Assembly: GCA_002432715.1 (NCBI GenBank) | Contig: DJGJ01000049.1 | Span: 1 to 64,000 of the forward strand | DNA: 64,000 bases | Source: Sphaerochaeta sp. UBA5849 | GTDB taxonomy: Bacteria; Spirochaetota; Spirochaetia; Sphaerochaetales; Sphaerochaetaceae | Reading direction: 5' to 3' | In this document: piece by piece, positions 26,168 to 34,792 of the stretch | How the letters are laid out: the number at the start of each line of letters is the position of its first letter | Position numbering within the stretch: the stretch's first letter is position 1 | The notes under the pieces: generated by a model | Seen by the model: the letters and a program-made list of their open reading frames with translations, nothing else | Database searches by the model: none | Told to the model about the DNA's origin: nothing | Program-made: the position numbers and the translations under genes

Positions 26168-26196
26168 AGGGTACGGATAGTCTTGGTCTTGGTCAA
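26168..26196 (-). promoter_or_regulatory. Promoter of the MFS gene
   Basis: On the minus strand, TTGACC (26191-26196), 17 bases and TACCCT (26168-26173). It overlaps the nrdJ stop codon and gives a leader of about 13 bases. Confidence 0.55.
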
Positions 26197-28694
26197 CACT
26201 CGCTATGCCCGCAAGAGAAACATTTCTTGCAGCCTTCGATGTTGACAAAGGAGACATTGCCGCAGATCGGGCAGATATCGGGCTTTACGCTGGCCGTGGA
26301 AGAAGGAAGCCCCAAATCAAGCTGACCGCCATCCTCATCCTCATCCTCCTCATCGGGAAGGCGTGAAGCTTCGCGTTCACTGTCGGATGAGCCGATATGC
26401 TGCTGCAACACCTGGGCTACAGCATCAGGAAGACTCATGACACGATTCTTGCCGAAGCCCATCGACCGACCGCTGCCGATCCCCGAAAGCTGACCGATGA
26501 TCGCCTGCGCCCGCTGGTCCGGAGTCAAAGGTGAAGGCATGCGCAGGATCAAGCTGATCAACCTGCCAAGCCCCTCTGCATCAGCGGCTACATCGGAACC
26601 CACCTTGGCCACATTGATGAAAACTTCAAAAATATCGCTGGGATTCGGTCCATCGCAGTTGACCGTAATGTACGCAGTCCCGATCGGCGTAGCCTTGCGA
26701 TAGGTAGTTCCCTGCAAAACGGTGGAGCGCACCCGCGGCTTGGGCTCGGTGGAGCGGGAAACCACCGGTTTCTCCTCCTTCGGCTCTTCCTTCTTGGCCG
26801 TCAATACCTGGGTGTCACGCGAACCATCGCGGTAGGTCGTACCACCCTTGCAACCCAGATCATAGAGCAGCTCGTAGAGCTTGCCGGTCTGCTCCACGGT
26901 ATACTCCTTGGGAGTGTTGCCCGTCTTGGAAATCGAAGAGTCAACCCACCTCTGGATGGCGGCCTGCACCTTCACATGCCCTTCCGGGGCTAGATCCATG
27001 GCCGACACAAAGTAGGAAGGCTTCTTTTGGCCGGGATGGGCCTTCACCCAATCATCGTAGACTTTCACCCGTTCGATGTTTGTTCCCATGCGACCGGTTC
27101 TTTCCCACTCCCAGAAGTAGTAGGGCTCGATACCGGTGGAAGTATTGACCATGGTGCCGGTGGTGCCGGTGGGGGCCTGGGTCAGCAGCGTGACGTTCCT
27201 GAGGCCCTGCTTGCGCACCTTCTCCCTGAGCTCTTGGGGCATCTGCAGCATGAAGCCGCTCTGCAGCAGCTTCTCAGCATCAAAATAGGGGAAACTTCCC
27301 TTCTCTTGAGCAAGGTCGCTGCTTTCATTGTACGCCTCAATGCAGATGAACTTGTACAGCTCATCGATGAAAGCAAGAGACTCGTCACTGCCGTAGGGAA
27401 GTTCCATCTTGATCAGCATGTCTGCAAGACCCATGGTCCCCAGCCCGATCCTCCGCTCGGAAAGCTGCTGCTTCTTGTTTTCCTCGAAGAAGTAGGGAGT
27501 GTCGTCGATGACATTGTCCAGGAATCGAACTGCGTTGCGCACAGCACGGCCCAAGTCCTCGTACAGGACCTTCTTGTCCTCTACAAACCGGCTGAGGTTG
27601 ATCGACCCAAGGTTGCAGACACCCCAAGGAGGAAGTCCCTGCTCACCGCATGGGTTGGTGCTCTGGATGGTGGAATAGTACCAAGAGTTCGACATCTTGT
27701 TGTAGCGGTCGATGAAGAATACACCGGGTTCTGCACTCGCCCACGCACTCTCGACAATCGCATCCCAGATTTTCTTGGCCTTTTGTGTCTGGTAGACCAC
27801 AACCTTATGACCGTTTGCCTTCCACTTGGCGATATCGCCATCCCATTCAGCGTTGTAGGCAGGGTCGGAAGTATCGGGGAAGCAGGTCTGCCAGTCGGCG
27901 TCCTTGCGAACCGCCTCCATGAAGTCATCGGTGATGCCGACGCTGATATTGGCATTGGTGATCTTGCCCATCTCCCGCTTGGAGTTGATGAAGTCAATAA
28001 TGTCCGGATGCCAGACATTGAGAATCAACATCAAAGCCCCACGGCGTGAACCGCCCTGCTCAATCAGCCCGGTGACGAAGCTGAAGAGCCCGCCCCAGCT
28101 TACCGACCCACTGGAACGACCATTGACGCCTTTGACGTAGCTGTGACGGGGCCTGAGGGAGGAGATGTTCATCCCTACTCCGCCACCTCGGCTCATAATC
28201 TCGGTCATCTGTCCCAGTGAAGCAATGATGCCACCACGACTGTCCTTCGGGGAAGGGATCACATAACAATTGAAATAGGTCAGATTCTGATCCGTTCCGG
28301 CACCGGTAAGAATCCTGCCTCCAGGGACGAACTTCCAATCCTCCAGGAGCCAATTGAACTCTGCTTCCCATTTCGTTCGAACCTCCTGCTTCTCGATTGA
28401 AGCAATACCTTTCGCTACACGGGCCAGCATCTGTGCGGGTTCAATCTCAAGCGGCTTGTCCACATCCTCACGCTTGACGTGCAGGACCATGCCATCATCG
28501 AGCTTGACGGTGATCCCATCGGCTGCTTTCAGTTCGGTGACCACACCGATTTCACGCTGTCCGGTCTTGGGATTGCTCACGGCAACCACGACGTCCCCGA
28601 CTTTCAGCGTCTCTTTCTTCACATCCTTCAACGCATACCGGTCAAGAAAAATCTTGCGACCCAATGCACTCAATTCATTCTTTGCTGAGCTCAT
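26193..28694 (-). CDS. nrdJ: Adenosylcobalamin-dependent (class II) ribonucleotide reductase
   Basis: An 833-residue class II reductase that makes deoxyribonucleotides with B12 and no oxygen requirement. The barrel carries the substrate-site motif NPCGEQ (near residue 347) with its redox Cys, and the GVGMNISSLRP and APTGTTG motifs. The C-terminal region (about 650-833) has the TSCPD-like segment and a terminal zinc-ribbon-like cysteine cluster (CPICGNVSF, CKKCFSCGHSEC), which supplies the redox-shuttle cysteines. Residues about 25-80 form a small inserted beta domain (KVGDVVVAVSNPKTGQ), seen in some spirochaete and Thermotoga enzymes as I recall. No ATP cone is visible, so allosteric control may be limited to the specificity site. 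NrdR boxes lie upstream. Confidence 0.95.
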   Translation of the reverse strand: MSSAKNELSALGRKIFLDRYALKDVKKETLKVGDVVVAVSNPKTGQREIGVVTELKAADGITVKLDDGMVLHVKREDVDKPLEIEPAQMLARVAKGIASIEKQEVRTKWEAEFNWLLEDWKFVPGGRILTGAGTDQNLTYFNCYVIPSPKDSRGGIIASLGQMTEIMSRGGGVGMNISSLRPRHSYVKGVNGRSSGSVSWGGLFSFVTGLIEQGGSRRGALMLILNVWHPDIIDFINSKREMGKITNANISVGITDDFMEAVRKDADWQTCFPDTSDPAYNAEWDGDIAKWKANGHKVVVYQTQKAKKIWDAIVESAWASAEPGVFFIDRYNKMSNSWYYSTIQSTNPCGEQGLPPWGVCNLGSINLSRFVEDKKVLYEDLGRAVRNAVRFLDNVIDDTPYFFEENKKQQLSERRIGLGTMGLADMLIKMELPYGSDESLAFIDELYKFICIEAYNESSDLAQEKGSFPYFDAEKLLQSGFMLQMPQELREKVRKQGLRNVTLLTQAPTGTTGTMVNTSTGIEPYYFWEWERTGRMGTNIERVKVYDDWVKAHPGQKKPSYFVSAMDLAPEGHVKVQAAIQRWVDSSISKTGNTPKEYTVEQTGKLYELLYDLGCKGGTTYRDGSRDTQVLTAKKEEPKEEKPVVSRSTEPKPRVRSTVLQGTTYRKATPIGTAYITVNCDGPNPSDIFEVFINVAKVGSDVAADAEGLGRLISLILRMPSPLTPDQRAQAIIGQLSGIGSGRSMGFGKNRVMSLPDAVAQVLQQHIGSSDSEREASRLPDEEDEDEDGGQLDLGLPSSTASVKPDICPICGNVSFVNIEGCKKCFSCGHSEC

Positions 28695-28770
28695 GTAATC
28701 CCTCTATATATTGAATTTACGCAATTAAATATTCTCGATTCTCCACCCCGTTTTCCGAGGCCAAGCCAAA

Positions 28771-28790
28771 GGGTCGACCAGCGTCGACCC
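28771..28790 (-). other. 5'-terminal mRNA hairpin of nrdJ
   Basis: GGGTCGAC (28771-28778) and GTCGACCC (28783-28790) form a perfect 8-bp stem with a 4-base loop. The predicted nrdJ start site is near 28790, so the mRNA would begin with this hairpin, an arrangement that protects mRNAs from 5'-end decay. Confidence 0.5.
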
Positions 28791-28796
28791 TCATTT

Positions 28797-28825
28797 ACCA
28801 TAGCATGGAGAAGTAAGATTGGCAA
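28797..28825 (-). promoter_or_regulatory. Promoter of nrdJ
   Basis: On the minus strand, TTGCCA (28820-28825), 17 bases and TATGGT (28797-28802). The leader to ATG 28694 is about 96 bases. I looked for a cobalamin riboswitch B12 box in it and saw none. Confidence 0.6.
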
Positions 28826-28834
28826 GGCATGATT

Positions 28835-28850
28835 ACAATATTTATAGCGC
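28835..28850. promoter_or_regulatory. NrdR box 1
   Basis: ACAATATTTATAGCGC is a 16-base match to the NrdR-box pattern ACAC-wATATwTw-GTGT in its AT core. It lies 9 bases upstream of the nrdJ -35. Confidence 0.65.
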
Positions 28851-28866
28851 TATGGAAAGTTGAATA

Positions 28867-28882
28867 ACGCTATATATAGTGT
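28867..28882. promoter_or_regulatory. NrdR box 2
   Basis: ACGCTATATATAGTGT is a near-perfect NrdR box. Its start is 32 bases from that of box 1, about three DNA turns, the tandem spacing typical of NrdR repression of ribonucleotide reductase genes. The nrdR gene is not in this window. Confidence 0.8.
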
Positions 28883-29108
28883 TATATTGGTTTAATAGCA
28901 CTTAGGTATCGTCTCTTGAAAAAAGTGTATCGGAAAGGACGGAAAGGGTCAAATATGAAAAAGAAAATTTGCATCAATTCCTTGCAAGTTATACCCAAGA
29001 CACTTCACACCCGGCACATTGTTTCTTTCGCTGCCGGTCGGCTTCACCACAGAAAAACCCTTTGCAAAGAGACCGACAACACAACGATTTTGTCTTGGCT
29101 CTAGTGCC
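28883..29108. other. Intergenic stretch between nrdJ control region and gdhA terminator
   Basis: No convincing gene. A 49-codon frame from ATG 28954 (with AAAGGG upstream) to the TAG at 29101-29103 encodes a basic peptide beginning MKKKICINSLQVIPK, with no known domain. It is the only candidate and could in principle be driven divergently from the NrdR-box region. I see no RNA fold. Confidence 0.3.
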
Positions 29109-29142
29109 AAAAAGAGAGCCTTCCAAACTGGAAGACTCTCTT
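29109..29142 (-). terminator. Rho-independent terminator of gdhA
   Basis: A long stem pairs AAGAGAG (29112-29118) with CTCTCTT (29136-29142) and CTTCC (29120-29124) with GGAAG (29130-29134), interrupted by one C/A mismatch. The minus-strand T tract (29109-29113) follows. Confidence 0.85.
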
Positions 29143-29171
29143 GATACACGATCCCGAAACAATTTTCTTTA

Positions 29172-30530
29172 CTAGTAGCCTAGTTGCACCATGGTATCGG
29201 CAACCTTCTTGAACCCTGCAATGTTTGCACCCTTCACATAGTTGATATACCCATCAGCTTCCCTGCCCTCGGTGACACATGCCTGATGGATCTTGACCAT
29301 GATGGAGTACAGCCTCTCATCGACCTCCTCGGCGCTCCAAGAGAGGTGCATGGCATTCTGGCTCATCTCAAGCCCGGAGACCGCTACACCACCGGCATTG
29401 GCAGCCTTGCCTGGTGCGAAGGGGATGCGGTTTTGGATGAAATAGTTCACCGCATCGGCTGTACAGCCCATGTTGGAAGTCTCCACCACATACTTGACGC
29501 CGTTGGCGACAAGCGTCTTTGCATCCTCAAGGCTCAGCTCATTTTGGATGGCGCAGGGGAACGCAAGATCCACAGGCACCTCCCAGGGCTTCCTGCCGGC
29601 AACAAACTGGGCACCGAATTTCTTCGCATAGGGGGCAACCACATCGTTGTTCGAAGTGCGCAGGTAGTTCATATATGCCCACTTTTCCGGAGTACCCACC
29701 CCGTCCTTGTCATAGATATAACCATCCGGACCGCTGATGGTCACCACCTTCGCACCAAGCTGGGTTGCCTTCACTGCAGCACCCCAGGCAACATTGCCGA
29801 AGCCGCTGACCGAAACTGTCTTGCCTTCCATGTTGTCGCCTTTGGCCTCAAGCATGGCCTTGGCAAAATACATCGTCCCATAGCCGGTGGCCTCGGGGCG
29901 AACCAAGGAACCTCCGAAGCCAAGGCCCTTTCCGGTCAACACGCCGGTATTCTCCCCCTTGATGCGCTTGTACTGCCCGTACAAAAAGCCGATCTCCCTC
30001 GCCCCCACCCCGATGTCGCCGGCGGGAACGTCGGTATCGGGACCGATGTACTTTTGCAGTTCGGTCATGAAGGAACGGCAGAAACGCAGAATTTCTGCGT
30101 CACTTTTCCCACGGGGGTTGAAATCACTCCCACCCTTGCCGCCGCCCATCGGAAGGGTGGTGAGGCTGTTTTTCAGGGTCTGTTCAAAACCAAGGAACTT
30201 GAGCGACCCAAGGGTTACGCTGGAGTGGAACCTCAAGCCGCCCTTGTACGGCCCGATGGCATTGTTGAACTGTACCCGGTAGCCTCTGTTCACTTGCAGG
30301 TTGCCCTCATCGTCCTCCCACTCAACGCGGAACGTATAGATGCGGTCAGGCTCGGTCATTCTCTCCAGAATCCGGTGCTTCTCATACACAGGATTGTCAT
30401 TGACCACGTCGATGACACTCTCCAAAACCTCTTTTACCGCCTGAATGAACTCAGGTTGGGCAGGATTCTTTCGTTCCAGTTCTTCCATCAAGGCATCAAC
30501 GCTATACATACTTGGGTTTATCTCCTTCAT
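29172..30530 (-). CDS. gdhA: NADP-type glutamate dehydrogenase
   Basis: A 452-residue hexameric-type glutamate dehydrogenase that aminates 2-oxoglutarate with ammonium and NAD(P)H. The conserved PMGGGKGGSDF motif with the catalytic Lys is at about residues 127-137; GPYKGGLRFH precedes it, and the nucleotide-binding VSGFGNVAWGAA segment is in the second domain. The length equals E. coli GdhA. ATG 30530 has no ribosome-binding site. ATG 30509 (MYSVDALMEEL) has AAGGAG 12 bases upstream and aligns better with GdhA N-termini, so the true start may be 30509. It is monocistronic with its own promoter and terminator. Confidence 0.93.
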   Translation of the reverse strand: MKEINPSMYSVDALMEELERKNPAQPEFIQAVKEVLESVIDVVNDNPVYEKHRILERMTEPDRIYTFRVEWEDDEGNLQVNRGYRVQFNNAIGPYKGGLRFHSSVTLGSLKFLGFEQTLKNSLTTLPMGGGKGGSDFNPRGKSDAEILRFCRSFMTELQKYIGPDTDVPAGDIGVGAREIGFLYGQYKRIKGENTGVLTGKGLGFGGSLVRPEATGYGTMYFAKAMLEAKGDNMEGKTVSVSGFGNVAWGAAVKATQLGAKVVTISGPDGYIYDKDGVGTPEKWAYMNYLRTSNNDVVAPYAKKFGAQFVAGRKPWEVPVDLAFPCAIQNELSLEDAKTLVANGVKYVVETSNMGCTADAVNYFIQNRIPFAPGKAANAGGVAVSGLEMSQNAMHLSWSAEEVDERLYSIMVKIHQACVTEGREADGYINYVKGANIAGFKKVADTMVQLGY

Positions 30531-30561
30531 CTCAGCTACAATTCGTGTTGCTTGTCTAAAA

Positions 30562-30590
30562 AGACTAAACCCGCCATTTCAATCTGTCAA
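30562..30590 (-). promoter_or_regulatory. Promoter of gdhA
   Basis: On the minus strand, TTGACA (30585-30590), 17 bases and TAGTCT (30562-30567), with a start near 30555. The remaining 140 bases toward the next gene are AT-rich and show nothing else recognisable apart from the TACACT box at 30721-30726. Confidence 0.55.
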
Positions 30591-30733
30591 TGTTTAAATT
30601 GAGCTAAACGTTAGTATTTATTTTATTATTACTCGATTGTTCAAATTATTGTATATATTTTGAATTTTTTATCAATATTCTACGCACTTTGAAATTCTAT
30701 TCAAAATCAGCCGCTCATGCTACACTACGTTTT

Positions 30734-33673
30734 ATGTACACCCTCGATCCAACCTGGCTGCCCTTCAGCAACCTGATGCTGAAACACATTTACAACGTAT
30801 TGCTGATCTGCAATGACTACGACCGCTTTCTGCTCGAGGAAGACGGGCGGGTGGAAGAAGAGCTGTATCTGGAGTACACCCAGCTCGGATTGAACAACCC
30901 ACCGAAAATCACCCACACAAGCAGTGGGGAGGAAGCCCTCAAACTCATCGGCGAACGCAAGTTCGAGCTTGTCATCACCATGCTCGACCTCGGACCGGAA
31001 TCGGTGGAGCAGCTGGCCTCCTCCATCAAGGCCCTGGACCAGGACATGCCGGTCATAGCCCTCTCCCCCTCTTCCAGCCACCGGCGCAACAAGCTGATCA
31101 AAGGTTCGGACTGCCAGGACATCGACTACTTCTTCTATTGGCAGGGCGACCCGACCATATTCCTTGCCATGATCAAGTTGGTGGAAGACCGGATGAACCT
31201 CGACCACGACACCAAGGAAGCCGATGTACAGGTGATCATCCTGGTTGAGGACTCGATTCGTTTCTACTCATCCTACCTTCCCATGATGTACACCTGCCTC
31301 ATCCAGCAGAACCGCTCTGCAATCCTGGAGGCGCTGAACAACTGGGGTAAAACACTGAGGATGCGCGGACGGCCCAAGATTGTGCTTGCAAGGACGTACG
31401 AAGAGGCAATGCAGCTGTACACCACCTACCGGCATAATATTTTAGGAGTCATAACCGACATGTCCTACCTGCGAGGCGGAGAGCAAGACAAGTATGCCGG
31501 ACTCGCCCTCACCCAACAGATCCTCCAACAGGATCCGGAGATACCGGTGTTGGTGCAGAGCAGCGATGCAAACGCCCGTGACATGGCACAGGACAACGGC
31601 GCCCACTTCATCTGGAAAAACAGCTCTTCGCTGTTGTTCGAACTGAACAGGTTCATGACCAGCCATTACGGCTTCGGCCCGTTCATCTTCCGCAATCCAG
31701 AGAATATGGAAGAAATCGCCCGGGCCGAGACGATGCGCGACCTGCAGCGAATCCTCCCCTCCATTCCCGAGGAAAGCTTTGATTTCCACTGTCGCCGCAA
31801 TGAGTTCTCCCGTTGGCTCAGGGCCCAGAGCCTCTATACCCTGGCGGCAAGAATCAAGGGTTTGCAAATACCGCAACAGGGAAGTGCCAAAGAGGTGCAG
31901 AGGGAGCTCATTGAGATCATCAGGACCTATCGAAGCGAGCGGACCAAGGGTGTCATCGCCCAGTTCAGCAGAAACAATTACGATGAAACACTCTTCTTCA
32001 GCCGCATCGGCGGAGGCTCGCTCGGCGGCAAGGGCCGGGGCCTTGCGTTCATCGACATGGTTCTCAGGGCGGCGAAGCTGCAGGACAAATACCCCGAGGT
32101 CTACCTCTCCATCCCCCGTACCGTTGTGGTGACCACCGATCAGTTCACCCAATTCATCGATGAGAACAACCTCAAGGACATCACCACAGCCGACCTGCCG
32201 GATGAGACACTGTTAAAGATTTTCCTCTCAAAACCGTTGCAATCCGATTTGGTGCTCAACCTTGCAGAAATCATCCAGGTCATCCACCAACCGATTTGTG
32301 TACGCTCTTCCAGCCTGCTCGAGGACTCCCACTACCAACCCTTTGCCGGAGTCTATGAGACTTGCATGCTCCCCAATCGAGGCGACGACCAGCGGCGACT
32401 GGAAGAGCTGTGCGATGCAGTACGAGCGGTATGGGCCTCCACCTACTTCAGGAGTGCAAAGGAGTATCTGAAGGCCACCGAGCATATGCTGGAGGATGAG
32501 AAAATGGCGATCATCATCCAGCAGGTCATCGGCAGCGAGCACGGCTCGTACTGGTACCCCAACATCAGCGGAGTCGCACGGTCGTTGAACTACTACCCGC
32601 TCGGCGGAGAGAGGCCCGAGGACGGGGTGGGGATGCTCAGCTTCGGCTTCGGCAAATCGGTGGTGGACAACGGATCGGCCCTGCGGTTCTCACCCACCCA
32701 TCCCAAGCGCCCGGCCCAGTTCCTCGGGGGAGACCAGACAAGCAGCCAGCATATGTTCTATGCGCTGAACCTGGAACATGGCTATCATCCCTTGGAAGAG
32801 GGAGGGCTGGAGAATCTTGAGCTCCTGGATCTCGATGAGGCCCTCAAGCATCCAGAGTCGCTGAAGTTCATCGCAAGCACCTTCGACCTGCAAAGCGGGA
32901 CACTCAGCGAATCGGTACGGGCCGAGGGACAGAAAGTCATCACCTTCAACGGGGTGCTCAAGTACGACGCATTTCCTTTGGCAAGCATCGTCAAGGATGT
33001 CCTGACCCTGGGGACCCAGGCGATGGGCAAACCCGTTGAGATTGAGTTTGCCGTAAACCTCAACCGTAAAGCCCCCAAGAAACAGGAGTTCAGCCTCCTG
33101 CAAATCAGACCCATCGCAGCAGGAAACGAAGAGAGCGACGTCGCAATCTCCGTTGAGGAGAAAGAGGCGGCAGCCATCTACTCAACCGTCGTGATGGGAA
33201 ACGGAAAAATCGAGGACATTCAGGATATCATCTATTTGAAGGTAGACAGTTTCGATGCCTCACACATGAAGGATATGGCAAAGGAGTTGGACAAGCTCAA
33301 CGCCCAGATGGTGCTTGCCGAGAAGGACTATGCCTTGCTGGTTGCAGGCAGGCTCGGGTCCTGCGACCCGTGGCTCGGAATCCCCGTCACCTGGTCGCAG
33401 ATATCACGATCGAAGGTGATCATTGAAACCGGGCTCAAGGGTTTTCAGGTCGAACCAAGCCAAGGAACGCACTTCTTCCAGAACATGACCAGCCTGGGGT
33501 GCATGTACCTGACCATAAACCCCGACCGCCGTTCAGGGAGGCTTGATCTTGAGAAACTGAAACAGCTGGAGATCTATGACGAGACCGAGCATTTCGTGCA
33601 TGCCCGCACCAGCGGGAATCTCACCATAAAGGTGAATGGATTCAAGGGAGAAGGAGTGGTGCTGCTGCCTTAG
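30734..33673 (+). CDS. Receiver/pyruvate-phosphate-dikinase N-domain fusion protein
   Basis: A 979-residue cytoplasmic protein. Residues about 15-130 look like a degenerate receiver domain: NVLLICNDYD and ITMLDLGPE, with no Asp at the usual phosphorylation site. Residues about 165-330 look like a second, better receiver: ILVEDS, Asp242 in GVITDMSY, VQSSD and FIWKNS. Residues about 420-800 resemble the ATP-grasp PEP/pyruvate-binding domain, with GGGSLGGKGRG near 425 and CVRSSSLLEDSHYQPFAG near 522. The phosphohistidine and PEP/pyruvate barrel domains of true PEP synthases are missing, so this is not a gluconeogenic enzyme. A regulatory phosphotransfer role is inferred. TACACT ends 7 bases before ATG 30734 and there is no Shine-Dalgarno. 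It overlaps the convergent gntR by 4 bases. Confidence 0.75.
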   Translation: MYTLDPTWLPFSNLMLKHIYNVLLICNDYDRFLLEEDGRVEEELYLEYTQLGLNNPPKITHTSSGEEALKLIGERKFELVITMLDLGPESVEQLASSIKALDQDMPVIALSPSSSHRRNKLIKGSDCQDIDYFFYWQGDPTIFLAMIKLVEDRMNLDHDTKEADVQVIILVEDSIRFYSSYLPMMYTCLIQQNRSAILEALNNWGKTLRMRGRPKIVLARTYEEAMQLYTTYRHNILGVITDMSYLRGGEQDKYAGLALTQQILQQDPEIPVLVQSSDANARDMAQDNGAHFIWKNSSSLLFELNRFMTSHYGFGPFIFRNPENMEEIARAETMRDLQRILPSIPEESFDFHCRRNEFSRWLRAQSLYTLAARIKGLQIPQQGSAKEVQRELIEIIRTYRSERTKGVIAQFSRNNYDETLFFSRIGGGSLGGKGRGLAFIDMVLRAAKLQDKYPEVYLSIPRTVVVTTDQFTQFIDENNLKDITTADLPDETLLKIFLSKPLQSDLVLNLAEIIQVIHQPICVRSSSLLEDSHYQPFAGVYETCMLPNRGDDQRRLEELCDAVRAVWASTYFRSAKEYLKATEHMLEDEKMAIIIQQVIGSEHGSYWYPNISGVARSLNYYPLGGERPEDGVGMLSFGFGKSVVDNGSALRFSPTHPKRPAQFLGGDQTSSQHMFYALNLEHGYHPLEEGGLENLELLDLDEALKHPESLKFIASTFDLQSGTLSESVRAEGQKVITFNGVLKYDAFPLASIVKDVLTLGTQAMGKPVEIEFAVNLNRKAPKKQEFSLLQIRPIAAGNEESDVAISVEEKEAAAIYSTVVMGNGKIEDIQDIIYLKVDSFDASHMKDMAKELDKLNAQMVLAEKDYALLVAGRLGSCDPWLGIPVTWSQISRSKVIIETGLKGFQVEPSQGTHFFQNMTSLGCMYLTINPDRRSGRLDLEKLKQLEIYDETEHFVHARTSGNLTIKVNGFKGEGVVLLP

Positions 33674-34374
33674 CCGACGTTGTGTGCCGCCTGATAGCCT
33701 GAAATCCAGATTGCGGTATGCTCCCTGACTGCTTCGACCGCTTTGTCGGCATCCCGATCCATGATCGCCTGATGCAGCCTCTGGTGCACCTCGGCTACCC
33801 CGACATGGATGGGGTTGATCGTCTTGGTGAAGAGCTCGATGACAAAGTTGTAAATATTCTCCACGATGCTGTTGTGTGAGAAACGGGCGAGCAGCCGATG
33901 ATAGCGCAAGTCCAAGGAGCCGGCATGCTGGGCCGAGGCATCGGGTTTTGCCAACTCGGCCTGAAACTTCTGCATCGTCTGGTCGAGCAGGGCAAGTTCG
34001 TCGTCGCTGACACTCTCGATGACAAGCTTCACAATGCCTTCCTCAAGCAGCTGCCTGACCTGGGTGAGGGACTTGTAGTCCCTGTCCTGGACCAGGATCT
34101 GAAAGAGCTGAGGGTCGAACAGGCGTTTGTTGGAAGCGCTGGAGACGTAGGTCCCATACCCCTGCTTGATCTCCACCACCCCGTACGCTGAAAGAATCTT
34201 CAGTGCCTCACGCACCGTACCCCTTCCAACCTTCAGGCTCTCTGCAAGGGAAATCTCATTGGGAATCATATCCCCAGGGGTGAGTTTTTGTTCGATCAAC
34301 AGGGCCTTGATCTTCTCAATCACCCCTTCAACCGCAGAAGGCCGGGCCTCGCGGACTGCGAATATGTCTTCCAT
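33670..34374 (-). CDS. GntR-family (FadR/FCD) transcriptional regulator
   Basis: A 234-residue regulator. The N-terminal winged helix-turn-helix (about residues 12-75: ISLAESLKVGRGTVREALKIL) is of GntR type. The all-helical C-terminal FCD ligand domain (about 95-220) has the SLDLRYHRLLARFSHNSIV segment, which includes metal-ligand-type Asp and His residues. FCD regulators usually respond to sugar acids or other organic acids. A G-rich GGGGGGTG site lies 7 bases before ATG 34374. It is the last gene of the TRAP/transketolase operon and the probable repressor of it. The motif ATCATAC is found both upstream of this gene and upstream of the operon head. Confidence 0.85.
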   Translation of the reverse strand: MEDIFAVREARPSAVEGVIEKIKALLIEQKLTPGDMIPNEISLAESLKVGRGTVREALKILSAYGVVEIKQGYGTYVSSASNKRLFDPQLFQILVQDRDYKSLTQVRQLLEEGIVKLVIESVSDDELALLDQTMQKFQAELAKPDASAQHAGSLDLRYHRLLARFSHNSIVENIYNFVIELFTKTINPIHVGVAEVHQRLHQAIMDRDADKAVEAVREHTAIWISGYQAAHNVG

Positions 34375-34447
34375 GAGAAAGCACCCCCCTAAAGATTAGC
34401 ACACCTATCATACCAACACCTTCGCTCGAAAGCAAGAAAGGCCGGGC

Positions 34448-34792
34448 TCAGTCCTTGTAATCATCCCGCGAGGGAGCAAAACATTCAATCAGCTCGGTAT
34501 CCTCAAGGATATCCGAACCATGGGGATCGTTGGAGGCGAAGTAGTAGGCATCACCGGCATGCAAGTCCAAAATCTCCCCGTCTCCTTTGATGAAGTGGAT
34601 ATGACCCTTTATCACAATACCGCTTTGGCTCTGGACATGGGTGTGAAGTTCAAGCTTCGAACCCTTTTCGAGGTAGAAGTAACACATCATAGTGTCCTTG
34701 TCATAAGTAAGGGTGACCCGATCAATCCCCTTCGCCCTGCTGACCCGTGTATCCGTAGAAAGACTTCCCCGATGTTTCTTTTCCAGCATCAT
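34448..34792 (-). CDS. Small cupin-domain protein
   Basis: A 114-residue single-domain cupin. Metal-type ligands appear in motif 1 (LHTHVQSQSGIVIKG) and the second half contains LHAGDAYYFASNDPHG. Small cupins in sugar loci act as isomerases, epimerases or lyases, or as binding proteins; no activity can be assigned here. The start ATG overlaps the transaldolase stop (ATGA) and a second ATG follows at once. The 73-base gap to gntR shows no clear terminator. Confidence 0.8.
   Translation of the reverse strand: MMLEKKHRGSLSTDTRVSRAKGIDRVTLTYDKDTMMCYFYLEKGSKLELHTHVQSQSGIVIKGHIHFIKGDGEILDLHAGDAYYFASNDPHGSDILEDTELIECFAPSRDDYKD

Noticed and set aside
28695..28797. Cobalamin riboswitch in the nrdJ leader
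   Set aside because: I found no B12-box-like conserved segment and the leader is too short (about 96 bases) for a typical cobalamin riboswitch.
28916..29104. A small basic reading frame next to the NrdR boxes
   Set aside because: It has no homology I recognise, a start that is TTG or a weakly supported ATG, and no convincing promoter. It is noted only in the intergenic entry.
29184..30602. A long plus-strand frame opposite gdhA
   Set aside because: It is a shadow frame; gdhA on the other strand has every family motif plus a promoter and terminator.
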